This document shows positions 7,973-15,371 of a stretch of 60,759 nucleotides of DNA, piece by piece. The notes beneath the pieces are model-generated. The model saw only the letters and a list, made by a program, of their open reading frames with translations. It was not told where the DNA came from and searched no databases. This DNA is from Halobacteriovoraceae bacterium (GTDB lineage Bacteria > Bdellovibrionota > Bacteriovoracia > Bacteriovoracales > Bacteriovoracaceae). The translations under genes were made by a program, and so were the position numbers. Location: positions 11,261-72,019 of the forward strand of contig PBFR01000006.1 in NCBI GenBank assembly GCA_002718735.1. Reading direction: 5' to 3'. The first letter of the stretch is position 1. The number at the start of each line of letters is the position of its first letter.

Positions 7973-9079
7973 ATGGCCGTAGGCTTTTACAACTTCAATG
8001 AACTTCACAACGAACAACTTCAAAAAGAAGTTATGGAGCGTTTTGAAGAAATAGTAAAAAACAATGCCTTTGTTGAAGGCAAATACAATACATCTTTTGA
8101 AAAAGATTTTGCGAAGATGATTGGAGCAAAGAGATGTTTGTTAACTGCAAACGGTACAGACGCTCTTGAAATTGGACTTCAAGCTTATGATGTTGGACCA
8201 GGAGACAAGGTTGCGATTGCAGCGATTAGCTTCTTTGCAACAGCAGAGTGTGTTGTTAACAGAGGTGCAACTCCTGTCTTTGTTGATGTCGACGAAAAAA
8301 CGGGTTTAATGGATCCTGAATCTTTAAAAAGAGTAATCAGCACTCATAAAGTAAAAGCTGTTATACCTGTTCATATTTATGGATTGCCGGCACCGATTGA
8401 GGAAATTGAAAAGATCTGCCAATCACGCGGAATTGGCATCGTTGAAGACGGTGCTCAATCTCATGGCGGAAAGTACGCCAATGGAAATCCAATCGGCTCA
8501 TCCAACAACTTGGTCACTTATTCCTTCTACCCAACTAAAAACTTGGGTGCTTTTGGAGATGCTGGAGCAATAACTGCTCCGAATCAAGAGATGTCAGATA
8601 AAATTCAATCCATAAGAAATCACGGAAGAAGTCCTGAAGGCCATAAGCTTTATGGAAGAAACTCTCGTTGCGATCATATGCAAGCTGCTGTTTTGGATCT
8701 TAAGCTTCAAAGCTTTCCAGCACAAAATGAAAATAGAAAAGTAGTTGCAAAGAAATACTTCGAGGCTTTGAAAGACACTCCTCTAGAACTAGTTCCTGAA
8801 AAGTACTTGGACCTATCTTCTTGGCACCTATTCCCTGTAAGACTAAAGAACAAAGAAGAAAAGTATGCTCTAAAAGAACATTTAGATAAAAACAAAATTG
8901 GTAGTGCTTTGTTTTATGAAAAGGCAATGCCGGAAGAGAAGCCTTGTCAAAACCTTGAAGGCGAAAAAGAAAAGGCAATCACGTTTGCCGCTCAAACTCT
9001 ATGCCTTCCAATGAATCCATTTGTAAGCGATGAAGAAATTGCTGAAGTGGTTAAGGCCATAAAATCATTTTTTTCTTAG
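7973..9079 (+). CDS. DegT/DnrJ/EryC1/StrS-family PLP aminotransferase
   Basis: A 368-residue sugar aminotransferase of the type that makes amino sugars (such as perosamine or 3-amino hexoses) for surface polysaccharides. Family motifs are present: LTANGTDALEIGL (cofactor phosphate region, near residue 55), the EDGAQSHGG motif near residue 162 (Asp contacts the pyridine nitrogen), and SFYPTKNLGAFGDAG near residue 185, where the Lys forms the PLP Schiff base. Start chosen at the ATG with GGGGGAA upstream; the longer frame from 7802 crosses a terminator. It stands alone between two terminators, away from other sugar genes, so its sugar substrate is unknown. Confidence 0.92.
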   Translation: MAVGFYNFNELHNEQLQKEVMERFEEIVKNNAFVEGKYNTSFEKDFAKMIGAKRCLLTANGTDALEIGLQAYDVGPGDKVAIAAISFFATAECVVNRGATPVFVDVDEKTGLMDPESLKRVISTHKVKAVIPVHIYGLPAPIEEIEKICQSRGIGIVEDGAQSHGGKYANGNPIGSSNNLVTYSFYPTKNLGAFGDAGAITAPNQEMSDKIQSIRNHGRSPEGHKLYGRNSRCDHMQAAVLDLKLQSFPAQNENRKVVAKKYFEALKDTPLELVPEKYLDLSSWHLFPVRLKNKEEKYALKEHLDKNKIGSALFYEKAMPEEKPCQNLEGEKEKAITFAAQTLCLPMNPFVSDEEIAEVVKAIKSFFS

Positions 9080-9085
9080 ATAGAT

Positions 9086-9121
9086 AAGGAAAGGCCGGAG
9101 ATTCTCCGGCCTTTCCTTTTT
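9086..9121. terminator. Strong bidirectional terminator
   Basis: A perfect 15-bp stem (9086-9100 and 9104-9118, AAGGAAAGGCCGGAG with its complement) closed by a three-base loop ATT is followed by T residues on the right. It separates two convergent genes whose stop codons lie 6 and 3 bases away and can serve both. Confidence 0.9.
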
Positions 9122-9634
9122 TTACTCGCAAACTGACGCTTGAAAAGTTCCAATTAGGTAATTCGTTTCATCGTACTTCGCTCTCAAAGCTCCATAAACC
9201 TGGCCATCGGCCACTCTAGAAATTTTAAGAACACCGTTTTTTACCTTTTTAGTGCTAGGAATCTCACCTTCAAAAGATGTAAGCATAACCGAAGACTCTT
9301 CTCCTAACTCAATACGACCTGGAGCAAGCTCGATTTTAGCAACAACAGTTCTCATGCCAATTTCAGCAGGCTCACATGGATTTTCAATATTTGCATCCCA
9401 TAGAGTTAGATAGCTTTTACCTTCTTCGTCAGCAGTGCTAACTCTCCCAGAGATGAACGTCCAAGCTTGCCCGTCAATTTCTCCAGCAAGGTTCTGTCTT
9501 TCGAAGGCTTCAGTAGCCTCAGATGCTGCGTCTTTTTTAGTCGTCTTGTTAGGAGATGAATCATTGTCATCCGAGCTTCCATTACAAGCCACCAATCCCA
9601 AAAGTAAAAGTCCAACAATCAAATTTAATTTCAT
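9122..9634 (-). CDS. Lipoprotein of unknown function
   Basis: A 170-residue protein with a classic lipoprotein signal: Lys at 2 and 4, a leucine-rich core and the lipobox LVAC with Cys17. A Ser/Asp/Asn/Thr-rich linker (NGSSDDNDSSPNKTTKK) leads to a beta-rich domain (residues 50-170) starting LAGEIDGQAWTFISGRVS and containing two more Cys (in ENPCEP and the C-terminal VCE) likely to form a disulfide. The wording GEIDGQAWTF resembles small secreted DUF-type domains seen in many lipoproteins, but I cannot name one. Monocistronic. Confidence 0.82.
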   Translation of the reverse strand: MKLNLIVGLLLLGLVACNGSSDDNDSSPNKTTKKDAASEATEAFERQNLAGEIDGQAWTFISGRVSTADEEGKSYLTLWDANIENPCEPAEIGMRTVVAKIELAPGRIELGEESSVMLTSFEGEIPSTKKVKNGVLKISRVADGQVYGALRAKYDETNYLIGTFQASVCE

Positions 9635-9980
9635 TCTCTACCCCTTTTATAATAGATAAAACCGTGGCGTTTTTATCTAATGCTCGAGCGAAATGTTCAA
9701 CAAATCACACCTAGAATTTGCTTGGGCGCCTTCACATAGAGGCCATGTCAAATAGGTTAAATCCGACCAATAAAATCAAGTACATGAGTTATCTAATTGG
9801 AATCATGGCAGGAGGAAAAGTTTTCCCTTTTTTTCATAAAAAATACTCAACGAGTCTACTTTTATGCCGACAAAGAATACAAGCACTTTCACTGGGATTT
9901 GAAAGTGAAAGTTAAATTATTAACTGTGAGCAAGGTAGCTCGCCGCTTCTGGGATTTAGCGGATTATAAGGAGGTTTTTT
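9635..9980 (+). promoter_or_regulatory. Flagellin upstream region with twin GGGA-loop hairpins
   Basis: This 5' region carries no credible gene. Two hairpins present the same loop sequence: CACTTTCA/TGAAAGTG (9884-9891, 9900-9907) with loop CTGGGATT, and CCGCT/AGCGG (9943-9947, 9958-9962) with loop TCTGGGATTT. A palindrome GTTAA-ATTA-TTAAC lies between them (9911-9924). GGA in a hairpin loop is the CsrA-type binding signature, and CsrA controls flagellin translation in other bacteria. No convincing sigma-28 or sigma-54 promoter was found by eye. Confidence 0.5.
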
Positions 9981-9998
9981 ATGTATGTAGGAGATTAG
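9981..9998 (+). CDS. Five-codon leader minicistron MYVGD before flagellin
   Basis: ATG TAT GTA GGA GAT TAG, with a near-perfect Shine-Dalgarno AAGGAGG (9968-9974) at six-base spacing. The stop codon ends one base before the flagellin ATG at 10000. The GGAG serving flagellin lies inside this minicistron (9990-9993). The much stronger ribosome-binding site of the minicistron implies that ribosomes load here and are handed to flagellin by termination-reinitiation. Confidence 0.5.
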   Translation: MYVGD

Positions 9999-9999
9999 G

Positions 10000-10833
10000 A
10001 TGGGACTTAGAATTGGAACAAATGTAGCTTCTTTAAACGCGCAAAAAGCTTTAACTAAAGTAACTAAAACTGAAGCGGACACTTCCGCAAAATTGGCAAG
10101 TGGTGAGAGAATCACAAAGTCTTCAGACGATGCCGCAGGTTTGGCAATTAGTGAAAAGCTAAAGGCAAATATTAGATCGAGCCAGCAGGCCAACCGAAAC
10201 GCAAACGATGGTATCAGTATGATCCAAGTTGCCGAAGGTGGATTGAACGAGCAAGGCAACATGCTTACTCGTATGAGAGAGCTTGCAATTCAGGCCGCTT
10301 CTGATACTGTCGGCGATACTGAAAGAGCTTACACGGACATGGAATATCAACAGTTAAAAAACGAGGTTGAGAGAATCTCGCAGACCACAAAGTTTAATGA
10401 CGTTTCATTGCTTAACGGTCAAGGGGAAGCTCTAGAGTTTCAAATTGGCTCTGGAAACGATGAATTTCAAGATAGAATCGCATATGATGCTGGAAAGATA
10501 AGTTCAGGATTAGATGCTCTTGGAATCGCAGAAGAAAGTGTTGCATCTAAAGAAGGCGCACAGGCCTCTTTGGAGAAAATTGACGCTGCAATCAACAACG
10601 TTTCTGGACAAAGATCTGAGCTTGGTTCATTGCAAAATAGACTGCAAGCAACAAGCGCAAACTTGGATACCTCAGTTGAGAACATGTCAGCAGCTAACAG
10701 TCGAATTAGAGACGTTGACTATGCGGCAGCAACTGCGCAAAACGCACAGAACAACATCTTGAAGCAGGCCAGTACTTCTGTCTTGTCTCAAGCAAACTCT
10801 TCTCCGCAACAAGCGTTGAGACTGATTGGCTAA
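10000..10833 (+). CDS. fliC: Flagellin
   Basis: A 277-residue flagellar filament protein. The conserved N-terminal D0/D1 region (GLRIGTNVASLNAQKAL, SGERITKSSDDAAGLAISEK, ANRNANDGISMIQVAEG) and the C-terminal D0/D1 region (NMSAANSRIRDVDYAAATA, ILKQASTSVLSQANSSPQ) are both intact. The variable D2/D3 middle is almost absent, giving a short flagellin like those of Bdellovibrio-type predators, where filaments are sheathed and built from several flagellin copies. Translation probably depends on the upstream MYVGD minicistron. A terminator follows at 10,857. Confidence 0.96.
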   Translation: MGLRIGTNVASLNAQKALTKVTKTEADTSAKLASGERITKSSDDAAGLAISEKLKANIRSSQQANRNANDGISMIQVAEGGLNEQGNMLTRMRELAIQAASDTVGDTERAYTDMEYQQLKNEVERISQTTKFNDVSLLNGQGEALEFQIGSGNDEFQDRIAYDAGKISSGLDALGIAEESVASKEGAQASLEKIDAAINNVSGQRSELGSLQNRLQATSANLDTSVENMSAANSRIRDVDYAAATAQNAQNNILKQASTSVLSQANSSPQQALRLIG

Positions 10834-10856
10834 GAAATTTAAAGACCAAAAAAGAT

Positions 10857-10884
10857 GGCCGCTCTTTCTAGAGCGGCCTTTTTT
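10857..10884. terminator. Bidirectional terminator between flagellin and the Ppx/GppA-like gene
   Basis: The stem GGCCGCTC/GAGCGGCC (10857-10864 and 10871-10878) is followed by a T-run to 10884, with an A-rich left flank. It sits between the flagellin stop and the convergent gene's stop (10883-10885). Confidence 0.88.
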
Positions 10885-11878
10885 ATTTAATTAAACTTTT
10901 ACCACTTAACAAAACACCATCGGCCAGATTTATTCTGAATGCTTCCACCTCTTTTATATTCAAGGCCTCCATATAGGATTTCACTAGAATAAGGTTTGAT
11001 ACATCAGTTGAAGCGTAATCACCTCCAATATCAGCATCATGTTTTGCAAGTTTTGAAGAGATCGTGCTCTCTAGTGTTGAGTGGTCATATTTACTCTCTA
11101 CTTTGGTTTGTCCCCTAACAGAGTAGTAATGAACTCCACCAATACCCAAAACCTGAGCACCCGATTGAATTTTCTCTTTTATTGTTTTTGGAACAGTGGT
11201 TTGAGCATAAGCTTTCGCGGCATTTTTGGATGTTTGATAGTCTAACTTTGAAATTGGATTTGGAGTCTTTACCTCTTTTGGGTCGTGTTTTTGAACATTC
11301 TTAATAATGAGCTTTTTAAAACTCGCCGATGCAATTTTTCCTTCATAAATATCAAATTTTCCAAGTTTATTGTAAGAGGTCATCTGCATCGATCCTCCTC
11401 CAATATCCCAGACTAGAACTTGGCTAACTTCTTTATTGCTTTTTGAAACAGCAGCAGCAAAGCCAAGAAGTGCTTCTTCTTTTTGAGAGATTACATCAAT
11501 ATCGATGCCGCTATCAATGGCCAATTTTTTGGCGACGACCTCACCATTGTCGGCAGTTCTGAAAGCACTGGTGGCCACTGCCTGATATGACACAGGAGAA
11601 TAGGCCTGTGCCATTTTTTTTAATTTTAAGAGGGCATTGAGTCCATCTTGCTGAATATCTTCTCCTAAAAGATTCTTTGGATGATTTTGAAGTTTTTCTT
11701 TATAGGCCACAGGCTCATTGGCCTCTAATAGGATTTTTTCTATCTTTTGAAGACAAGTGTTTACGCGCCCAACTTTCATCTTGGTTGTGCCTGAGCCAAT
11801 ATCGAATGCGGCCTTAACCTTTATGCAATCATCACCATAAGCAAACGTTGCAAACACTAAAACAAACAAATACTTCAT
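10883..11878 (-). CDS. Exported Ppx/GppA-family (exopolyphosphatase-like) protein
   Basis: A 331-residue protein of the ASKHA fold. The Ppx/GppA phosphate-1 motif AAFDIGSGTTKMKVGRV is near residue 25, ATSAFRTADN near 105, and the phosphate-2 motif VLVWDIGGGSMQMT near 160. Unusually it begins with a clear signal peptide (MKYLFVLVFATFAYG, then DDC), so the enzyme should act in the periplasm rather than on cytoplasmic polyphosphate or pppGpp. The C-terminal HD-like domain of Ppx is absent, giving the short form. The catalytic Glu region around QKEEALLGF is present. The substrate is uncertain. Confidence 0.85.
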   Translation of the reverse strand: MKYLFVLVFATFAYGDDCIKVKAAFDIGSGTTKMKVGRVNTCLQKIEKILLEANEPVAYKEKLQNHPKNLLGEDIQQDGLNALLKLKKMAQAYSPVSYQAVATSAFRTADNGEVVAKKLAIDSGIDIDVISQKEEALLGFAAAVSKSNKEVSQVLVWDIGGGSMQMTSYNKLGKFDIYEGKIASASFKKLIIKNVQKHDPKEVKTPNPISKLDYQTSKNAAKAYAQTTVPKTIKEKIQSGAQVLGIGGVHYYSVRGQTKVESKYDHSTLESTISSKLAKHDADIGGDYASTDVSNLILVKSYMEALNIKEVEAFRINLADGVLLSGKSLIK

Positions 11879-12195
11879 AATACCCCTAATTCAATTCCCA
11901 CTTACTCGATTTCACTTAGTGACAGTCCCCACCCACATACAATATTAATCATTACACCAAGAAACTTTTAATAGGTCTCATATTTAAAGTATGATTTGGC
12001 GTCGTGGTGTCATAACAACCAGAATTAATGCTTTGAAATTCAACTATCTCTCCATTAATCCTTTCTACCCATATAAGGCAATTTTCATACCAATACAGAC
12101 TTGAAACTTGCGAACAGAAACCAAGTAAATTCAAAAACTTACTTTAGATTATTTTTCTGTTTTGTCCCGTACCCACACACCACCCTGACATTTGT
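11879..12195. other. 317-base intergenic stretch with a doubtful 60-codon frame
   Basis: Between two leftward genes. A minus-strand frame (11952-12134, TTG start, 60 codons) encodes a Trp/Tyr/Cys-containing peptide without a ribosome-binding site or recognised family. It could be a remnant of a longer secreted protein. No hairpin terminator or RNA gene was recognised. Confidence 0.4.
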
Positions 12196-13053
12196 CTAAT
12201 AGTTAGACATTTCAAGACTAGCTATCTTATTTAAGAACTCACTTAAATGCGGCTCAATGAATGGTGAATTGGGCTGAATGATGTAGAAGCTTTCTTCTTT
12301 GAATTCATCTAGCTGTTGGATGCTAATGCCTTTGACTCCTCTTACCAACCAGTTTGAAACTATCGCAACCCCTAGGCCCTGCTTAACAAATTCGATTTGT
12401 GCCAATGGAGAATCGACATATGTTATCTGACTAGAGCGCCCTAGCCTCTTTTTGTAGGCGTAATTAACAAGATAATCCTTTTGCTCTACCAAGATCCAGT
12501 TCAGTTTTCCTAAGTCCTTAATATTAACTTTCTTTTTACTGATTAAGACTGGTTTTTCTGAAAGCCACTTTCTCGAAGTTAGAAGATCTGTTTGCACATT
12601 TTTATTACAAAGGCCTATATCAATCTGCCCAGCTTCCAACATTTGTAATATCTTTGAGGGGGCACCTGTTACAATATTAAACGAAACTTCACCAACTCCC
12701 CTATAATGATCTGAAATAAACTTTGCAAGCACACCATTTAAAATAGGTGTGATACAACCAATCCTTATCTCACTTTGTCCAGCCTTCCCCAGAAGTGCAT
12801 TAGATTGGGATTTAAATTGCTTGGATAAATTGAATAATTCCTGCCCGACTTTAGTCATTATAACTTTTTGAGGGGACCTAATAAAAAGTTGCTTTCCAAC
12901 ACTTTCTTCCAACAACCTGATTTGGCGACTTAAGGCCGCAGGTGTCACATTTAATTCCTTCGCAGCAGCTGTAAAGTTTAGAGTTTTTCCAGCTAAAATA
13001 AATGCTTCTAGATATCTATAGTCCATGAATTTATATTTAAATAATTTAAACAT
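12196..13053 (-). CDS. LysR-type transcriptional regulator
   Basis: A 285-residue LTTR. The N-terminal winged HTH is textbook (YLEAFILAGKTLNFTAAAKE, LNVTPAALSRQIRLLEESVG), followed by a linker helix and a periplasmic-binding-protein-like effector domain (EIRIGCITPILNGV, about residue 95 onward). It is divergent from a secreted-protein gene at 13,138, with a perfect T-N11-A operator between them. No Shine-Dalgarno is visible; TATACT lies seven bases before the ATG, suggesting a leaderless transcript. A second ATG at 13026 is possible. It probably represses its own promoter, since the operator covers its -35 region. Confidence 0.94.
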   Translation of the reverse strand: MFKLFKYKFMDYRYLEAFILAGKTLNFTAAAKELNVTPAALSRQIRLLEESVGKQLFIRSPQKVIMTKVGQELFNLSKQFKSQSNALLGKAGQSEIRIGCITPILNGVLAKFISDHYRGVGEVSFNIVTGAPSKILQMLEAGQIDIGLCNKNVQTDLLTSRKWLSEKPVLISKKKVNIKDLGKLNWILVEQKDYLVNYAYKKRLGRSSQITYVDSPLAQIEFVKQGLGVAIVSNWLVRGVKGISIQQLDEFKEESFYIIQPNSPFIEPHLSEFLNKIASLEMSNY

Positions 13054-13073
13054 GAAATCAAGTATATTTAGTT

Positions 13074-13100
13074 TTTTACATAGTGATTTTATATGTAAAA
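13074..13100. promoter_or_regulatory. LTTR operator between lysR-type gene and its divergent neighbour
   Basis: A perfect dyad TTTTACAT-N11-ATGTAAAA (13074-13081 and 13093-13100) contains the canonical T-N11-A spacing of LysR-family recognition sites. It lies 8 bases upstream of the presumed TATACT -10 box of the regulator gene (complement of 13061-13066) and 37 bases before the divergent ATG at 13138. Confidence 0.7.
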
Positions 13101-13137
13101 CCCTCCCTACAGAAACTTAAAAATCAAAGGGGAAACT

Positions 13138-13905
13138 ATGAAAAGCTTAATGACATTAATTTTATTGATAGGATCAGCGGCTACAAGTGCGAAAATCATC
13201 ACAGTGGAACAAGTTGTGGATTTTTCGATGCTTTATAAGAAATTCACTCCTGTAGACTATAGAGATTATAACCTGCCAGAGGAGCTCGCACAGGAATTTA
13301 CAATAAGAACAACCTATTCTATCCCAGATAATATGGTGAGCTCTATCAAAAAAGAAAACTACCCTGCTGGCAAAATATGTGAAGGTGACTGGGGCTGGTT
13401 TTCTTGCCAAGACTATTCAGCTGGTCAAGAAAAAATAGTGGAATTTAGACAAAAGGACTTCTTCATTAAATGGGAAATAATCAATGTACAAACGGGTCAA
13501 TTAGTTCAGCAAAAGAGAGGCAAACTAAGACTAAGCTTTAGAAGTGGTGTGCCAGCACATCGTGCTCTTCCAAGAAGTGGTAGTGCAAACATCATCCATA
13601 TCGAGATACCAAAGACAGAAAGCACAATAAATAATGAGTTCGACTTAGGAAACAATATCTCTTACCTTCAAAATCGTAAGTCCGCTCATGTCATGTTGGA
13701 GGACATAAGTTTCAACATAAGCTACGACTACTTAAATAATTATGCCAGATTAGAATTTAATTTTGATAACCTGGATCTAACTAGAAAGCATTACTCAAGT
13801 TCCGGCCTTCTAGATATCGACAGGGAAAGATATGGGTTTTACCACAAGGTAGGATCAAGAGAGACTGGTAATGACATAGGAGTGCTTAGAATAGCTACCC
13901 CATAA
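13138..13905 (+). CDS. Secreted protein of unknown function, likely LysR target
   Basis: A 255-residue protein with a signal peptide (MKSLMTLILLIGSAATSA, then KIITVEQV) and GGGGA ribosome-binding site seven bases upstream. The mature part is beta-rich and hydrophilic, with two Cys in EGDWGWFSCQD and GKICEG that could pair. No catalytic motif or known domain was seen. It shares an intergenic operator with the divergent LysR regulator, which therefore probably controls it. Possibly a periplasmic or surface adhesin-type protein. Confidence 0.8.
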   Translation: MKSLMTLILLIGSAATSAKIITVEQVVDFSMLYKKFTPVDYRDYNLPEELAQEFTIRTTYSIPDNMVSSIKKENYPAGKICEGDWGWFSCQDYSAGQEKIVEFRQKDFFIKWEIINVQTGQLVQQKRGKLRLSFRSGVPAHRALPRSGSANIIHIEIPKTESTINNEFDLGNNISYLQNRKSAHVMLEDISFNISYDYLNNYARLEFNFDNLDLTRKHYSSSGLLDIDRERYGFYHKVGSRETGNDIGVLRIATP

Positions 13906-14003
13906 TACAGGTGAACTTTGTGTCGATGGCGAGCTAAAAAACGTGAGTACAGTTATGGAAAAGACAAAAGAATCTTCTTAATTAATAGGTCTTCGCGCCT
14001 TGT

Positions 14004-14471
14004 CTACTCGGCCTGGCGCGAACTTTCCCATCTTTCCTCAAGCTCATTCCAATTACTCTCAAAAGATGATTGAACTTCTTTCCAGTTCTCTTGGGTGGCA
14101 CTTCTCATTTTATTGTAAACTTCGGCCAGTTTTGCTCTTTTATCCCTTAGGATTTCAGCACTCTCTTTCCAAAGCTCTCTTGTATTCATTTCTATATTTT
14201 CGGCCTTTGAGTTGATTTTTGCCTCAAGATCATCAATCTTTGCATCTAATCTATCCAGAGAATCCCTATACTCTTCCAACGCCTCTTTTTTCTCAGTGAA
14301 TGTATAAGACTTCAACTTTTCCCACTCTGTGCTTATTTTGGACTCAGATTCGTTCATGGGTATGTAGGTATTTGCCTTGTTTACCCGAGCTTGCTCAGAT
14401 CTTTCGTTGTCACAGGAATAGGCCAATATTAGTGTTAAACTTAAAGCTGCCGCAAATCTCAAACAAATCAT
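14004..14471 (-). CDS. Helical lipoprotein
   Basis: A 155-residue protein with a lipobox (LAYSC, Cys20) and start at the ATG preceded by GGGGGAG; a longer frame to 14525 lacks support. The mature protein is almost wholly alpha-helical with heptad character, repeatedly using Trp-Glu-Lys/Trp-Lys-Glu patterns (TEWEKLKSY, LWKESAEILRDKRAKLAE, NWKEVQSSFESNWNELEERW). Such Trp-spaced helices suggest a membrane- or protein-binding bundle. Its stop overlaps a GC-rich dyad (CGCGCC/GGCGCG, 13994-14020). Function unknown. Confidence 0.8.
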   Translation of the reverse strand: MICLRFAAALSLTLILAYSCDNERSEQARVNKANTYIPMNESESKISTEWEKLKSYTFTEKKEALEEYRDSLDRLDAKIDDLEAKINSKAENIEMNTRELWKESAEILRDKRAKLAEVYNKMRSATQENWKEVQSSFESNWNELEERWESSRQAE

Positions 14472-14598
14472 TTTATTTACTCCCCCAATAGAATGTGTTG
14501 AAATTTGTTTACCACCCCCGATCATTCAATAATTCAAGCCGATACAAATAAAGAGTAAATATTTTTTTACAATTTCAATCCTGCCATGCGCATGCCGC

Positions 14599-14627
14599 TT
14601 GTCGGGGGGGCTCTTTTTCTGTATAAA
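14599..14627 (+). promoter_or_regulatory. Sigma-70 promoter giving a leaderless trmB mRNA
   Basis: TTGTCG (14599-14604), a 17-base spacer including seven consecutive Gs, and TATAAA (14622-14627). The ATG at 14635 is 8 bases past the -10 box, exactly where transcription would start. No Shine-Dalgarno is present. Confidence 0.6.
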
Positions 14628-14634
14628 CTCGCCC

Positions 14635-15363
14635 ATGAGTGAAGATAAAGAAGAAAAAAAACCAACCAATGAGAAAGATTACGCTTTCAAAGATGACTTT
14701 ACCTACAAGCATGACAATCCTTATCATGACAAGCTTGGCCTTTTTGACGAAATTGTCTTAAGAGACGACGAGGGAGAGGGGCATAGGGGCAATTGGTCAA
14801 AAGACGTATTTGATAATGACCATGAGCTTCATGTAGAAATTGGAACAGGCTATGGCCATTTCATGATCGACTACACCCAACAAAATCCAGGAATCAACTT
14901 TGTTGGAATGGATCACCGCTTTAAAAGAAGCTATAACTTGGCAAGAAAGCTTGAAAAACTTGAATTTAAGAATTTCCGCTACCTTAGAGCTAGAGGTGAA
15001 AGACTAGGTCATCTATTTGGAGAAGGTGAAATTTCAAAGCTATTCTACTTCTTTCCAGATCCATGGCCTAAGAAGAGACATAATAAGAAGAGACTTTTCC
15101 AAAAGACATTTTTAGACATTGCTCACAAAGCGATTAAGGATGGCGGGGAACTTCTAGTTAAAACCGATCATGATGGCTATTTTGAGTGGATGTTGGAAGA
15201 GCTTGAAACAGAGAGTCGCTTTAAAAAACAGATGGTTACCTTTGACCTTAAGAAAGAGCATCCTGAGCACTTTCTGGCGAGCTTTGAGACAAAATTTGAA
15301 AAGATTTTTCTAGAAAAAGGGATTAAAATAAAGGCCATGGTCTTAACCAACCAAAAGGGATAA
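14635..15363 (+). CDS. trmB: tRNA (guanine-N7-)-methyltransferase
   Basis: A 242-residue enzyme that methylates G46 of tRNA with S-adenosylmethionine. The SAM motif HVEIGTGYGHFM is near residue 64, the acidic GMDHRF follows, and the TrmB signature FPDPWPKKRHNKKR is near residue 142. The hydrophilic, Lys/Asp-rich N-terminus (about 35 residues) is a common extension. It is first in a rightward set with dnaG and rpoD (9- and 21-base gaps), an operon analogous to the classic macromolecular synthesis operon with trmB in place of rpsU. Confidence 0.95.
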   Translation: MSEDKEEKKPTNEKDYAFKDDFTYKHDNPYHDKLGLFDEIVLRDDEGEGHRGNWSKDVFDNDHELHVEIGTGYGHFMIDYTQQNPGINFVGMDHRFKRSYNLARKLEKLEFKNFRYLRARGERLGHLFGEGEISKLFYFFPDPWPKKRHNKKRLFQKTFLDIAHKAIKDGGELLVKTDHDGYFEWMLEELETESRFKKQMVTFDLKKEHPEHFLASFETKFEKIFLEKGIKIKAMVLTNQKG

Positions 15364-15371
15364 AAGTCTGC

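Noticed and set aside
9718..10027. Overlapping frames upstream of flagellin that could be read as small proteins
   Set aside because: They overlap each other and the flagellin leader, have no ribosome-binding sites and show no recognisable domain; hairpins and the minicistron explain the region better.
11952..12134. 60-codon minus-strand frame as a gene
   Set aside because: TTG start without a ribosome-binding site, no family and an isolated position. Kept only as a note in the intergenic feature.
13994..14020. CGCGCC/GGCGCG dyad as a terminator
   Set aside because: It overlaps the stop region of the lipoprotein gene and no T-run follows on either strand.
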